Source: Bacillus cytotoxicus (lineage in GTDB: Bacteria; Bacillota; Bacilli; Bacillales; Bacillaceae_G). From it: 64,000 nucleotides of DNA. Position 1 is the stretch's first letter; every line of letters starts with the position of its first letter. The notes under the pieces were generated by a model that made no database searches, was not told the origin of the DNA, and saw only the letters and a list, made by a program, of their open reading frames with translations. Position numbers and translations under genes: made by a program. Below are positions 1 to 8,373 of this stretch, in pieces. The stretch is taken from assembly GCF_023715645.1 (NCBI RefSeq), contig NZ_JAMBOP010000005.1, forward strand, positions 124,001 through 188,000. The letters run 5' to 3'.

Positions 1-1
1 G

Positions 2-1066
2 TCTTTAATCGCCGTTTTTGGAATCGCTTACAGGTTAGCGGAACAATATAAAGTAGATGCATTAGCGTCAGGGGCGTTGTCGCTTGTGTCTTTTTTATTA
101 GCAACGCCATTTCAAGTTTCTCATATTGTAGAAGCGACGAAGGAAAGTATTGTAGTAGAAGGTGTGATTCCAGCTGCACTTACTGGCAGCCAAGGGTTAT
201 TTGTGGCAATGATTTTAGCAATTCTATCTACAGAAATATACCGCGTGATTATCCAGAAAAATATTGTGATTAAAATGCCTGAAACAGTACCGCCAGCAGT
301 ATCGCGTTCGTTTGTTGCACTCATTCCTGGGTTTGTTGTGATTACTGTTGTATGGATTATACGGTTAATTCTAGAGCATACCTCATTTGGAAGCATTCAT
401 AATATTGTGGGCCAATTGCTACAAGCGCCGCTTAGTACACTTGGTGCTAGTATATTTGGAGCTGTGATTGCGATTATCCTTGTTCAAGTATTGTGGTCAT
501 GTGGGATTCACGGAGCGGCAATTGTTGGCGGGGTGATGGATCCGATTTGGCTCTCGTTAATGGATCAAAACCGCGTCGCCTTTCAAGCTGGGCAGGAAGT
601 ACCCAATACAATTACGAAGCAATTCTTTGATTTATGGATTTATATGGGCGGCTCTGGTGCAACGCTTGCGCTTGTCTTGGCGATGTTGTTATTCGCACGA
701 AGTCAGCAATTAAAAAGTTTAGGTAGGCTATCTATTGGACCAGGTATTTTTAATATTAATGAGATGGTGACATTTGGAATGCCGATTGTGTTAAATCCCC
801 TTCTTTTGATTCCGTTTATCCTTGTTCCCCTTGTTCTAACGATTGTGACTTATTTTGCGATGGAATGGGGATTTGTGGCGCGGCCAAGCGGTGCAGCTGT
901 TCCGTGGACAACACCGATTTTGTTTAGCGGTTATTTAGCAACGGGCGGTAAGATTTCAGGTGTTGTGATGCAGTTAGTAAACTTCTGCTTAGCTTTTTTC
1001 ATCTATTTCCCATTCTTAAAAATGTGGGATAAGCAAAAGGTGGCAGAAGAAAAGGGGGGCAGGTAG
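2..1066 (+). CDS. celB: PTS cellobiose/chitobiose transporter subunit IIC (5' partial)
   Basis: Membrane-embedded permease of a lactose/cellobiose-family phosphotransferase system, which takes up beta-linked disaccharides and phosphorylates them. The frame is open from base 2, so the gene begins before the window and 354 residues are visible. The protein is very hydrophobic, with about eight membrane segments, and has the family's substrate-domain stretch near 'GIHGAAIVGGVMDP' (about 50 residues before mid-protein). It is followed after 6 bp by the IIA gene, and a GH4 phospho-glucosidase and ChbG lie 2.7 kb downstream, which supports cellobiose or chitobiose as substrate. The IIB gene and regulator are presumably upstream and out of view. 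Confidence 0.93.
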   Translation, partial: SLIAVFGIAYRLAEQYKVDALASGALSLVSFLLATPFQVSHIVEATKESIVVEGVIPAALTGSQGLFVAMILAILSTEIYRVIIQKNIVIKMPETVPPAVSRSFVALIPGFVVITVVWIIRLILEHTSFGSIHNIVGQLLQAPLSTLGASIFGAVIAIILVQVLWSCGIHGAAIVGGVMDPIWLSLMDQNRVAFQAGQEVPNTITKQFFDLWIYMGGSGATLALVLAMLLFARSQQLKSLGRLSIGPGIFNINEMVTFGMPIVLNPLLLIPFILVPLVLTIVTYFAMEWGFVARPSGAAVPWTTPILFSGYLATGGKISGVVMQLVNFCLAFFIYFPFLKMWDKQKVAEEKGGR

Positions 1067-1078
1067 AGGGGGATGGAT

Positions 1079-1390
1079 ATGATAGAGACAATGGCTTTTC
1101 ATTTAATTTTACACGGGGGAAATGCGAGAAGCTCAGCGATGGAGGCAATTCAATTTGCGAAACAAGGAAAGTTTTCCGAAGCGGACGGAAAATTGCAAGA
1201 GGCAGACAGCGAGTTAAAGGAAGCGCATCGTTTGCAAACAACATTGATTCAACAAGAGGCAGGCGGCGAACAGGTCAAACTTACGTTACTGTTCGTTCAC
1301 GCACAGGATCACCTTATGAATGCTATAACAATGAAGGAATTAGCGAGTGAGTTTGTTGATTTATATAAGAAGATGCTAGCGGGAAAATAG
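1079..1390 (+). CDS. celC: PTS lactose/cellobiose-family subunit IIA
   Basis: Cytosolic phosphocarrier that passes phosphate from HPr to the IIB subunit. The 103-residue all-helical protein has the family motif VHAQDHLM near residues 73-80, which carries the phosphorylated histidine. An ATG six bases upstream (1073) is in frame, but the purine-rich AGAGGGGG ends at 1072, so only the ATG at 1079 has normal spacing. It lies 12 bp after the IIC stop and is surely cotranscribed with it. The next gene of the pathway is separated from it by an IS remnant, two unrelated genes and a MITE. Confidence 0.9.
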   Translation: MIETMAFHLILHGGNARSSAMEAIQFAKQGKFSEADGKLQEADSELKEAHRLQTTLIQQEAGGEQVKLTLLFVHAQDHLMNAITMKELASEFVDLYKKMLAGK

Positions 1391-1424
1391 GCCTTGCGTG
1401 TGGAGGCCACTGAAAAAGCCCCTT

Positions 1425-1482
1425 AAAAGAGAAAAAGAAGATAACCACCTACTGTATATAGGGGATTATCTTCTTTTTGATG
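1425..1482. terminator. Hairpin terminator after the IIA gene
   Basis: AAAGAAGATAA and TTATCTTCTTTTT form a long stem around the loop containing CCACCTACTGTATATAGGGG. A T run follows on the plus strand and the stem is also A-rich on its left side, so it may work in both directions. It probably ends the celB-celC transcript. Confidence 0.65.
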
Positions 1483-1550
1483 AAAATTCTGTTGTTTACT
1501 TAAAGTAGACAGTTTTTCAGTGCCCTCGATTTATTGCTGTTTTTTTTGAC

Positions 1551-1730
1551 CTACGCTTTTTCTATTTTAAAGTCGAATAGTCCATCTTTTACTTTTACTG
1601 TGTGAGTCCCTGACCGAAAAGTCTGTACTTTAAAATAGTACCAATCTCCACTTTTTCTTGAAAATCCTTTAACCTCATAACCTTCTTTTATAAGGTGTTT
1701 TTTCATATCATTCTTTTTATTATCAGACAT
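1551..1730 (-). CDS. 59-residue hypothetical protein inside the IS remnant
   Basis: A small ORF running from an ATG at 1730 to a TAG at 1551, preceded by a strong ribosome site (AAAGGGGAGAT, 4-5 bp before the ATG). The product is basic and rich in aromatic residues, beginning MSDNKKNDMKKHL, with GDWYYFKVQ in the middle and KDGLFDFKIEKA at the end. It has no signal peptide or membrane segment. I do not recognise the family. It sits between the ends of an IS1182-type remnant where the transposase should be, so it may be a passenger gene. The good ribosome site and intact frame argue that it is real. Confidence 0.55.
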   Translation of the reverse strand: MSDNKKNDMKKHLIKEGYEVKGFSRKSGDWYYFKVQTFRSGTHTVKVKDGLFDFKIEKA

Positions 1731-2089
1731 ACTATCTCCCCTTTATAAAAAAATACATTGACCCTATGAATTTATGCCTTATTTGAAACAAATACTATTT
1801 CCATAAATTCATATAAAAAAACCTTTACAAAAACAAAAAATATTCTTTTGAATTTTTATATAATAATAATGGGATCAAAAACTTACCAAATAGATTATTT
1901 TAAAAGAACTATTGATTAGTTCTTTTTTTGATTTCTCATTTTTCGTATGTATCATATTTGATACATACAAAAAATCGTATAAGCCTTGAATTACTGGTTT
2001 TTTCCAGTTTTAAATGTTTGTCCTTCTCACTCTATATATTATTAGAGTTTTAAAAGTTCTGCAAGGAAAACAGGTGGTAGTATTATTGA

Positions 2090-2242
2090 GCGAAAAATAG
2101 TGAGCTTAAACATAGACACGGGTATGATGTAGCATCTTCCTCGGGTCTCATTGGTATGCAAATGCAAGGCGCGATGGCTATATTTGCCGTCAATTTAAAA
2201 CGAATTATGACCTTAATGAAGGAAGAAAAGTCGCCTTTCTAA
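2090..2242 (+). pseudogene. C-terminal remnant of an IS1182-type transposase
   Basis: Fifty codons are open to a TAA at 2240-2242 and have no start codon of their own. The peptide contains HRHGYDVASSSGLIGMQ followed by NLKRIMTLMKEEK, the pattern of the basic C-terminus of IS1182/IS5-like transposases, where the arginine-rich segment precedes a conserved helix. A TGA stop immediately upstream shows that the gene is truncated. The right inverted repeat lies 27 bp downstream, as expected for the 3' end of such an element. Confidence 0.65.
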
Positions 2243-2417
2243 TTTCACATCCGGTTTTTGAGCTGAAAAAACGTGACTTTTTCAGTGGCCTTGCGTGTGC
2301 AAAGTCTTTTTCATGCGCTGAAAATGGCAAGTGAAACAAAGAACGGAACCACTTATGTACATATCCATTTATTTTTTCCACATTTATGTAAAAATGAAGT
2401 AGTAAAGGGGGGACGCT

Positions 2418-2864
2418 ATGAAGATCCATATTGATTTAGACCCATCACATGAAGAACTAGAAATTGTGATAAGGACGAAAGAAGTGACAGAAGATGTTCA
2501 GCACATTTTAAAAATATTAGAGGGGGGACCGATAAAGCAAATTGTCGGGATAGTAGATCAACAGTTTTATGTATTGGAGTTTCAGGAAATATACTGGTTT
2601 TATTCGGAAGGCAGAAAGGTATTTGCCCAAACGACAAAAGGAAATCTTGAAGTAAAACAGCGGTTATATGAATTAGAGACCTCCTTACAGCGCGAAGGAT
2701 TTGTTAGGTTCTCGAAATCGACAATAGCAAATATAAAGCATGTGAAAAGTTTTGAAATGTCGTTTAGTGGCAGCATGTGTGCCCATTTTTCAAACGGGAT
2801 GAAAGAGTACGTTTCGCGAAAATATGTACCGCTTATTAAAGAAGTTTTGAATATAGGAGGTTAA
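2418..2864 (+). CDS. LytTR-family DNA-binding response protein
   Basis: 148-residue stand-alone LytTR regulator without a receiver domain. The LytTR fold covers roughly residues 48-146, with the typical start 'IVGIVDQQFYVLEFQEIYWF', the central 'ELETSL...GFVRFSKSTIANIKHV' and a C-terminal strand-rich part. The ribosome site AAGGGGGG is placed 8 bp before the ATG. The gene is followed after 1 bp by a DUF3021 membrane protein. Such LytTR/DUF3021 pairs are common in Firmicutes, and the membrane protein usually restrains the regulator. The targets are unknown. The pair sits between the PTS genes and their phospho-glucosidase, which is unexpected. Confidence 0.88.
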   Translation: MKIHIDLDPSHEELEIVIRTKEVTEDVQHILKILEGGPIKQIVGIVDQQFYVLEFQEIYWFYSEGRKVFAQTTKGNLEVKQRLYELETSLQREGFVRFSKSTIANIKHVKSFEMSFSGSMCAHFSNGMKEYVSRKYVPLIKEVLNIGG

Positions 2865-2865
2865 T

Positions 2866-3273
2866 ATGATGATGGATAGAATAGGTGCAAAGTTGGCAGC
2901 TGGTATGGGGATGGCGATGTTTTATTGCTTATTATTTTTAGGGATCGGCTGGGCAAATGGGATGGAGACAATCGAGACAAGGACATTGTTCATTCATCTT
3001 GTTGTCGCAAATATAATTGGGATGATCTTCTCCGTGGCTTCGTTTATTTTTGAGAAGGAAGAATGGAGTTTATTAAAGCAAACAATGGTTCATTTCATCA
3101 TTTTACTTGGAAGCTTTCTTCCTGTGGCAGTATGGATGGGCTGGATTCCGAATCATGTAAGTGCCATTCTCATTTGTGTAGGAATATTTATTATCGTCTA
3201 CTTCATAATATGGTTTGTAATGACGATATATTGGAAGAAAAAGATTGAGAGTTTAAATCATCAGCTGAAATAG
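2866..3273 (+). CDS. DUF3021-family membrane protein
   Basis: 135-residue integral membrane protein with four hydrophobic segments (about residues 10-30, 41-62, 71-92 and 100-123) and a short basic cytoplasmic tail ending KKKIESLNHQLK. The size, topology and position directly after a LytTR gene are those of DUF3021. Known pairs of this type act as a membrane-bound antagonist plus regulator, so it probably controls the upstream LytTR protein; this is an inference from gene pairing. The ribosome site is AGGAGG, 6 bp before the ATG at 2866. A terminator follows. Confidence 0.82.
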   Translation: MMMDRIGAKLAAGMGMAMFYCLLFLGIGWANGMETIETRTLFIHLVVANIIGMIFSVASFIFEKEEWSLLKQTMVHFIILLGSFLPVAVWMGWIPNHVSAILICVGIFIIVYFIIWFVMTIYWKKKIESLNHQLK

Positions 3274-3288
3274 AAATGAGGATAAGAG

Positions 3289-3321
3289 TACGCCAAGTGT
3301 GAAACGCATTTGGCGTATTTT
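3289..3321 (+). terminator. Terminator of the LytTR/DUF3021 operon
   Basis: TACGCCAA (3289-3296) pairs with TTGGCGTA (3310-3317) and is followed by TTTTAG. The U-run overlaps the left target duplication of the adjacent MITE, so the MITE inserted just at the end of this transcript. Confidence 0.7.
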
Positions 3322-3324
3322 AGT

Positions 3325-3599
3325 GTAATTACTCAGTCATTCTATGAAAAACCGACAGAAAAGCCTTTTTTTAAATGGTCGAGAGGGACTGGCTGTGCAT
3401 AGGAGCGGTTAGGGCCTTTTCCTGCCACGTGCAAAGGTTTAAAACAAAGATAGGTAGCGAGTTGTAGGGCCATTTTATCTTCATGACAGCAATCTATATG
3501 CTGAAAAATGAAAATAACTATCTATAGGTAATAAGGTATTTTCACTGGAATCATACTCCTTGCCAAACTTCTAGATGAAATGTATGACTGAGTAGTTAC
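3325..3599 (+). mobile_element. MITE copy 1 (GTAACTACTCAGTCA ends, 8-bp duplication)
   Basis: 275-bp element with inverted ends GTAATTACTCAGTCA and TGACTGAGTAGTTAC. Flanks are ATTTTAGT (3317-3324) and ATTTTAGC (3600-3607), a target duplication with one mismatch. The interior carries the shared core with GCATAGGAGCGGTTAGGGCC. No ORF is present. It separates the LytTR/DUF3021 genes from the GH4 gene. The rest of the 3274-3742 gap holds only a terminator and the celF leader. Confidence 0.85.
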
Positions 3600-3742
3600 A
3601 TTTTAGCTGAAGAAGCCTAGAAACGATGGATGAAGCGCATCAATTCTAAAATAAGCTCATACAATCAGAAGCAAGAGGAGTAAAAACAGAAATGACAGTA
3701 TGACAATGAATAAGAAATCAATGCGAAAGGAGAACATGTCGC

Positions 3743-5062
3743 ATGCGTGGGATAAAAATTACAACAATTGGCGGGGGCTCTAGTTATACGCCGGAGTTAA
3801 TTGAAGGTTTTATTAAGCGCTATCATGAGCTTCCTGTTCGGGAAATTTGGTTAGTTGATGTGGAAGAGGGAAAAGAAAAGTTAGAGATTGTTGGTAACTT
3901 AGCGAAGCGTATGGTGAAAAAAGCAGGAGTACCAATTGATATTCATCTGACACTAGATCGCCGTCAAGGGTTAAAAAATGCGGACTTTGTGACGACGCAG
4001 TTTCGCGTTGGATTACTAGAAGCACGCAGTAAAGATGAAGCTATTCCGCTAAAATATGATGTCATCGGTCAGGAGACAAATGGTCCTGGTGGTTTATTTA
4101 AGGCCTTACGAACGATTCCAGTTATTTTAGATATTTGTAAAGACATAGAAGAACTCTGCCCAGGTGCGTGGTTAATTAACTTTACAAATCCAGCGGGTAT
4201 GGTAACGGAAGCCGTTCTTCGCTACACGAACATTCAAAAGGTTGTTGGATTATGCAACGTTCCAATTGGGATTCGTATGGAATTAGCAAAGATTCTTGAT
4301 GTAGATCCAAGCCGTGTACATGTTGACTTTGCAGGTTTAAATCATATGGTGTACGGATTGGATGTGTATGTAGATGGTGTAAGCGTCATGGACCGTGTAC
4401 TGGAATTCGTGACAGACCCAGAGAAACAAATTACGATGCAAAATATTGCAGCGCTTGATTGGGAACCGGATTTTATTCGGGCACTTCGGGCAATCCCGTG
4501 CCCATACCACCGTTATTACTATAAAACACGCGAAATGTTAGAAGAAGAAAAACAGGCGTCACTGGAAAGTGGTACACGTGCAGAAGTGGTGAAAAAGTTA
4601 GAGAATGATCTGTTTGAGTTATATAAAGATCCAAATTTAGATCATAAACCACCGCAACTAGAAAAACGCGGCGGGGCATATTATAGCGATGCGGCCTGTA
4701 ACTTAATTACATCTATTTATAACAATAAAGGTGATGTTCAGCCTGTAAACACAAGAAATAATGGTGCAATCGCCAGTTTGCCAGCTGATTCTGCTGTTGA
4801 GGTAAACTGTGTCATTACAAAGGATGGCCCAAAACCAATTGTGGTTGGAGACTTGCCGATACCAGTTCGCGGGTTAGTCCAACAAATCAAATCGTTTGAA
4901 CGTGTCACAATTGAAGCGGCAGTAACAGGTGATTATCATAAAGCGCTGCTTGCGATGACGATTAATCCGCTTGTTCCGTCTGATAAAGTGGCAAAGCAAA
5001 TTTTAGATGAGATGTTAGAAGCACATAAAGAGTATCTTCCTCGGTTTTTCAAAAAAGCATAA
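3743..5062 (+). CDS. celF: 6-phospho-beta-glucosidase, glycoside hydrolase family 4
   Basis: Cytosolic NAD- and metal-dependent hydrolase that splits phosphorylated beta-glucosides such as cellobiose-6-phosphate delivered by the PTS. The 439 residues match the usual GH4 length. Visible motifs are the dinucleotide-binding loop TTIGGGSSYTPELI (7-20), NFTNPAG (146-152), the metal cysteine in GLCNVPIG (169-176) and the metal histidine in GLNHMVYG (198-205). The ribosome site is AAAGGAG, 11 bp before the ATG. It lies upstream of chbG. In this locus it is cut off from the PTS genes by 2.3 kb of other DNA, so it may need its own promoter. Confidence 0.94.
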   Translation: MRGIKITTIGGGSSYTPELIEGFIKRYHELPVREIWLVDVEEGKEKLEIVGNLAKRMVKKAGVPIDIHLTLDRRQGLKNADFVTTQFRVGLLEARSKDEAIPLKYDVIGQETNGPGGLFKALRTIPVILDICKDIEELCPGAWLINFTNPAGMVTEAVLRYTNIQKVVGLCNVPIGIRMELAKILDVDPSRVHVDFAGLNHMVYGLDVYVDGVSVMDRVLEFVTDPEKQITMQNIAALDWEPDFIRALRAIPCPYHRYYYKTREMLEEEKQASLESGTRAEVVKKLENDLFELYKDPNLDHKPPQLEKRGGAYYSDAACNLITSIYNNKGDVQPVNTRNNGAIASLPADSAVEVNCVITKDGPKPIVVGDLPIPVRGLVQQIKSFERVTIEAAVTGDYHKALLAMTINPLVPSDKVAKQILDEMLEAHKEYLPRFFKKA

Positions 5063-5065
5063 ACT

Positions 5066-5172
5066 CTTTTCTTTTTATGGGGGCGAGGGGAACTGGCTGT
5101 GCATAGGAGCGGTCAGTTCCCTTTTCAGCCCCATGCGATGTGAAGACAAATGGTAGGGAGCGAGTGCGGGGC
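5066..5172 (+). repeat. Interspersed core repeat, partial copy
   Basis: Shows the shared core (GTGCATAGGAGCGGTCAG, then CATGCGATG) in plus orientation, but without the long A/T-rich ends. It lies between celF and chbG, where it may form a structured spacer in the mRNA. Confidence 0.6.
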
Positions 5173-5234
5173 ACGTGTTGTTTTGTATATTAGGTGAGCG
5201 TTTGTTGAAGAAGATACATACAGGAGAGGATGTA

Positions 5235-5939
5235 ATGATTCGATTAATTGTAAATGCAGATGATTTTGGCTTAACGCGAGGTGTAAATTACGGCATTATT
5301 GATGCGCACGTTAACGGGCTTGTTAATTCAGCAACGGTGATGATGAATATGCCAGCGGTAGAACATGCAGTGCAATTAGCGAAAGAATATAAGACGCTCG
5401 GAGTGGGGGTGCATCTTGTATTAACCGCAGGGAAACCTCTTCTTTCTGATGTACCTTCTCTTGTGAAAGAAGATGGTTCGTTTCATTCACATAGTACGGT
5501 GCGAGAAGGGAATATCGATCCAGATGCCGCCGAAAGGGAGTGGACGGCGCAAATTGAAAAGTTTTTATCATATGGCCTAACGCCGACGCACTTGGATAGT
5601 CATCATCACGTTCATGCATTGCCAATTTTGCGCGATGTACTGGCGCAATTAGCAGAGAAATATTATCTTCCAGTGCGCCGCTGTGAACAAGAGTGTGCGG
5701 TACGTCCATTTTCTGATGTGTTTTTGCACGATTTTTACGGAGATGGTGTAACAGACGACTACTTTATAAAACTAAATGAACGTGTACAGGACGAGACAAC
5801 TGTTGAAATTATGGTACATCCAGCATACATAGATGCCGAGTTGGTGAAACGCTCATCTTATGTGATGAAGCGTATGGAAGAGTTGCGTATTTTAACAGAG
5901 AGTAAGCTCCCGAGCGGGGTGGAACTTGTGAGGTTTTAG
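5235..5939 (+). CDS. chbG: ChbG/YdjC-family carbohydrate deacetylase
   Basis: 234-residue member of the ChbG (YdjC) family, which removes the acetyl group from chitooligosaccharides, typically chitobiose-6-phosphate. The metal site is visible as NADDFG (7-12) near the start and the histidine cluster SHHHVH. The start is the ATG at 5235, with ribosome site GGAGAGG; a longer frame opens upstream at 5175 but has no ribosome site and reads through repeat-derived sequence. Its presence beside a lactose/cellobiose-type PTS suggests that the locus may use chitobiose as well as cellobiose. It follows celF by 172 bp. Confidence 0.9.
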   Translation: MIRLIVNADDFGLTRGVNYGIIDAHVNGLVNSATVMMNMPAVEHAVQLAKEYKTLGVGVHLVLTAGKPLLSDVPSLVKEDGSFHSHSTVREGNIDPDAAEREWTAQIEKFLSYGLTPTHLDSHHHVHALPILRDVLAQLAEKYYLPVRRCEQECAVRPFSDVFLHDFYGDGVTDDYFIKLNERVQDETTVEIMVHPAYIDAELVKRSSYVMKRMEELRILTESKLPSGVELVRF

Positions 5940-5951
5940 GAGCAGTAAAAA

Positions 5952-5989
5952 AGTGAACCTAAGCCGGCGGGGCACGGTTTAGGTTCGGT
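5952..5989. terminator. Convergent terminator hairpin
   Basis: GAACCTAAGCCG pairs with CGGTTTAGGTTC. A run of A precedes it on the plus strand, giving a U-run for minus-strand transcripts, and it also follows chbG. It lies between convergent genes. Confidence 0.6.
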
Positions 5990-6170
5990 GTAAATTCATT
6001 TTGATTCTTTTATACGTAAGTCGCCGCTATGCAGAAGAAAACAGGGCCTGCACTTGCTTTCTCTTTTTGTTTTAATATTGCACGTGGCAGGCAAAGGCCC
6101 TGACCGCCCCTATGCATGGCTAGTTCCTCTTTCCTATCTAAAAAGAAAAAGGTTTTTATGGTTTGTTATT
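5990..6170 (-). repeat. Interspersed core repeat
   Basis: Copy in minus orientation: GGCCCTGACCGCCCCTATGC core followed by CTAAAAAGAAAAAGG. It fills the space between the convergent chbG and DUF4129 genes. It lacks the GTAACTACTCAGTCA ends. Confidence 0.65.
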
Positions 6171-6178
6171 ATATAATG

Positions 6179-6844
6179 TTATTTTGCCCAAAGTTTGACC
6201 AGTTCTAAATCGCTAGCCGAATATTCCTTTTCCCCGTAACGGACTTTTTCATAGATCGGTATAATATTTGCTGGTTTATTAAGCCTTAATAGCCACTGCT
6301 GCACAGTTTCATATGGTTTTCTTCTGTTATGCTTTGGTAGATTGTTTTCCCATTTTATAAGTTCTTGTCGGATTTCATTGTGAATCGAACGGATGTCGTG
6401 ATTAGTCTCATCTGTTTTAGTAGTAGTTTCTGTGTGGGGTTTTTGGATAGAACGTACATTAGAAATGGATTTGGTTACTTTTTTCTTTTTGAAATATAGA
6501 AAAGCAAGAATGATAGTTGCTGTGATAATTAGGATCGTTATCCATGATTTTTTGTTATTTTGAATGCTGTCATTGATAGTACCTAAAATCTTATCCTTCC
6601 ATGATATTTGAATAAGTCGTCCTTTATGGTTATCATTGTTTTTAATTTCTGTTGAATCGCCATGTGGTGCTGGCATTTTTGGTGCCTGATCTACTTCATA
6701 TTCAGTATATTTCCCCCAGCCTATTAATGTTCTAAACTCCTGTTGTGTAAATAAAGAAAATGTAGACAGTCCCACTGAAATAACTATAAACGCCACAACA
6801 ATCATCACTTGAGAGAACCAGAGCTGATTTTTAGGCATGCGCAA
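6179..6844 (-). CDS. DUF4129-type membrane protein
   Basis: 221-residue protein with two membrane segments (about residues 11-32 and 99-117) flanking a roughly 65-residue exported part, and a cytoplasmic C-terminal domain. The ending IIPIYEKVRYGEKEYS is the pattern of the DUF4129 C-terminus, often found on proteins linked to transglutaminase-like or MoxR operons. No such partners are visible here. Start choice is open: TTG at 6844 is 5 bp after AGGAG, and an ATG at 6838 is 11 bp after it. The function is unknown. Confidence 0.72.
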   Translation of the reverse strand: MRMPKNQLWFSQVMIVVAFIVISVGLSTFSLFTQQEFRTLIGWGKYTEYEVDQAPKMPAPHGDSTEIKNNDNHKGRLIQISWKDKILGTINDSIQNNKKSWITILIITATIILAFLYFKKKKVTKSISNVRSIQKPHTETTTKTDETNHDIRSIHNEIRQELIKWENNLPKHNRRKPYETVQQWLLRLNKPANIIPIYEKVRYGEKEYSASDLELVKLWAK

Positions 6845-7003
6845 TGCAACTCCTATTTCTAGATTTGTTTATTCTATAAATCGTAACATAATTTGTAAGA
6901 GTAATAAATTGAATATTTAAAAAAGTTAGCTTTAGAGGTCTGCTTCTTATACTTTTTGATACGATCCGGCTCTGGAATCTACCTATCCTCATGTCGAACA
7001 TTG

Positions 7004-7100
7004 TCGAGGTGTCTTTATCCTGTGTCGAAGCGCCGATATATCATAAAAAGCGCCGATAAAAGTGACAATTCCGCCGATATATTGGTAGAAACGTGAATAT
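7004..7100. repeat. GCGCCGATATA-type dispersed repeat
   Basis: Contains ATTGTCGAGGTGTCTTTATC, then three spaced units of the form GCGCCGATA. The same phrase recurs at 35978-36082, 38090-38140 and 62714-62775. It lies in the 6845-7528 gap. Confidence 0.55.
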
Positions 7101-7216
7101 GTAAAATTACATATTTGAGAAGTAACTTTTTATGTTACAGTGAACTTGTAAGAAGATAGCCTCCTAACTATCTTTGAACCAACGGATAATAGTTCTTTAA
7201 AATAGCTTGTCATTGA

Positions 7217-7265
7217 GAAAGAACGAAATGAATCTCTGCGCTAGGGTTCTTTCGTTCTTTTTTAA
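7217..7265 (+). terminator. Orphan rho-independent terminator
   Basis: AAAGAACGAAA and TTTCGTTCTTT form an 11-bp stem followed by TTTTTT. No gene precedes it on this strand; a hairpin (AGATAG...CTATCT) lies 50-70 bp upstream. It may end a small RNA that starts near 7140. Confidence 0.5.
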
Positions 7266-7274
7266 ATTCATTAC

Positions 7275-7333
7275 AAAACCCACTTCAACCAATTTCAAGT
7301 GCTTTCAATTGGTTGAAGTGGGTTTTTTGTTGG
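7275..7333. terminator. Strong bidirectional terminator
   Basis: AAAACCCACTTCAACCAATT pairs perfectly with the complementary arm at about 7306-7327, followed by TTTTTTG. There are A and T runs on both sides. It separates the orphan transcript from the minus-strand genes. Confidence 0.75.
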
Positions 7334-7334
7334 C

Positions 7335-7490
7335 TTTGATTTTTAACACATAGATTACTGCTACGCAGAATATAACATACCCGCTACTGGCTTTAAAATA
7401 TAGCATGTGGCAGGAAAGGGTCCTAACCGCTCCAAAATACGGCCAAATGCTCTTGTCCTCCCATAAAAGGAAAAGGGTTTTAATTTATAT
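7335..7490 (-). repeat. Interspersed core repeat
   Basis: A diverged copy in minus orientation, with GGCAGGAAAGGGTCCTAACC and a tail of AAAAGGAAAAGGG. It lies downstream of the polysaccharide deacetylase gene. Confidence 0.55.
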
Positions 7491-7528
7491 TATTAAAAAT
7501 TGAACAGCTTTAGTAGATGCTAAAGCTG

Positions 7529-8293
7529 TTACAATCTCGCATCCTTCCAAAAATTAACTTCTAAATGAGAAGAAGGATTATATGGAAGGAGTGTATATCC
7601 TTGTAAATGAAGATAGTCAATGACTTTTGGTAAGATTTGTACAGTAGTGTTTGAATCGTGCATTAAAATGACTTCGACTGAATTATCACTTTGATTCATT
7701 ACTCGTTCCAATACGGCAAATGGATTATGTGCGCTTTTCCAATCGTATGTATCGATTGTCCAATCCCACATTTTATAGTGAGATGAAACGAGAGCGTCGC
7801 GGTAATTTTTCTTTAAATAGGGCATACTGCCATAAGGAACGCGAACAAGATGTGTGTCAATTCCAGTGATGGCCAAAACAATTTCCCGGGCCTGTTCCAT
7901 TTCAGAAACTAAAATAGACGGATCACCATTATAAAGGGATTTTGCATTATGAGACATACTATGTAATCCTAAATAATGACCTTCTTCAATGATTCGTTTT
8001 GTTGTTTGGGGATAACGAGAGACGCGTCCACCGATAACAAAGAAGGTTGCTTTTCCGTTTTTTTGCTTTAAAATGTTTAAAATTTGTGAAGTGTATTTGT
8101 TTGGTCCATCATCGAATGTTAAATAAGCTACTTTTGTTTGCGAAGCAGCAGTATATTGACGTGTCGGTTGTGTTTCAGAATGAGAGATAGGGCGATTCTC
8201 ATGTGAAGGTACAACGGCAGCCTGCATAGGTGATAGAAAACATAAGATGATAGTCGAAAACAAACCGATAAATAAAAATGTTCGCTTAATCAT
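7529..8293 (-). CDS. Secreted polysaccharide deacetylase (NodB/CE4)
   Basis: 254-residue exported metal-dependent deacetylase, probably acting on peptidoglycan or another cell-wall glycan. A hydrophobic signal peptide covers residues 5-25. All CE4 motifs are seen: TFDDGPN (59-65), HSMSH (111-115), RVPYG (151-155), DTYDW (181-185) and LMHDS (210-214). The start is the ATG at 8293 with AGGGTGAG spaced 6 bp before it. The GTG at 8302 lies inside that ribosome site and is unlikely. It is directly downstream of tagO on the same strand, within a cell-wall cluster. Confidence 0.9.
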   Translation of the reverse strand: MIKRTFLFIGLFSTIILCFLSPMQAAVVPSHENRPISHSETQPTRQYTAASQTKVAYLTFDDGPNKYTSQILNILKQKNGKATFFVIGGRVSRYPQTTKRIIEEGHYLGLHSMSHNAKSLYNGDPSILVSEMEQAREIVLAITGIDTHLVRVPYGSMPYLKKNYRDALVSSHYKMWDWTIDTYDWKSAHNPFAVLERVMNQSDNSVEVILMHDSNTTVQILPKVIDYLHLQGYTLLPYNPSSHLEVNFWKDARL

Positions 8294-8373
8294 GATGCTC
8301 ACCCTAATTTGAAGATTGTACTGTTATCTTGCTCCAAGGCGGACCTTCTCAAACGAACTATATTTTGGAAAAC

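Larger units (their letters stand above)
1389..2298. mobile_element. Degraded IS1182-family element with passenger ORF
   Basis: The ends are inverted: GGCCACTGAAAAAG at 1404-1417 and its complement at 2275-2288. The sequence GCCTTGCGTGTG occurs just outside both ends (about 1391-1402 and 2287-2298) and looks like a target duplication of roughly 11 bp. Near the right end a reading frame (2090-2242) translates to an IS1182-like transposase tail, with motif HRHGYDVASSSGL and then NLKRIMTL. The rest of the transposase is missing and the interior holds a small ORF on the minus strand. A second related end (TTTTTCAGTGCCC, complement of GGGCACTGAAAAA) lies at about 1513-1528, so the left part may be a nested short element. 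Confidence 0.65.
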
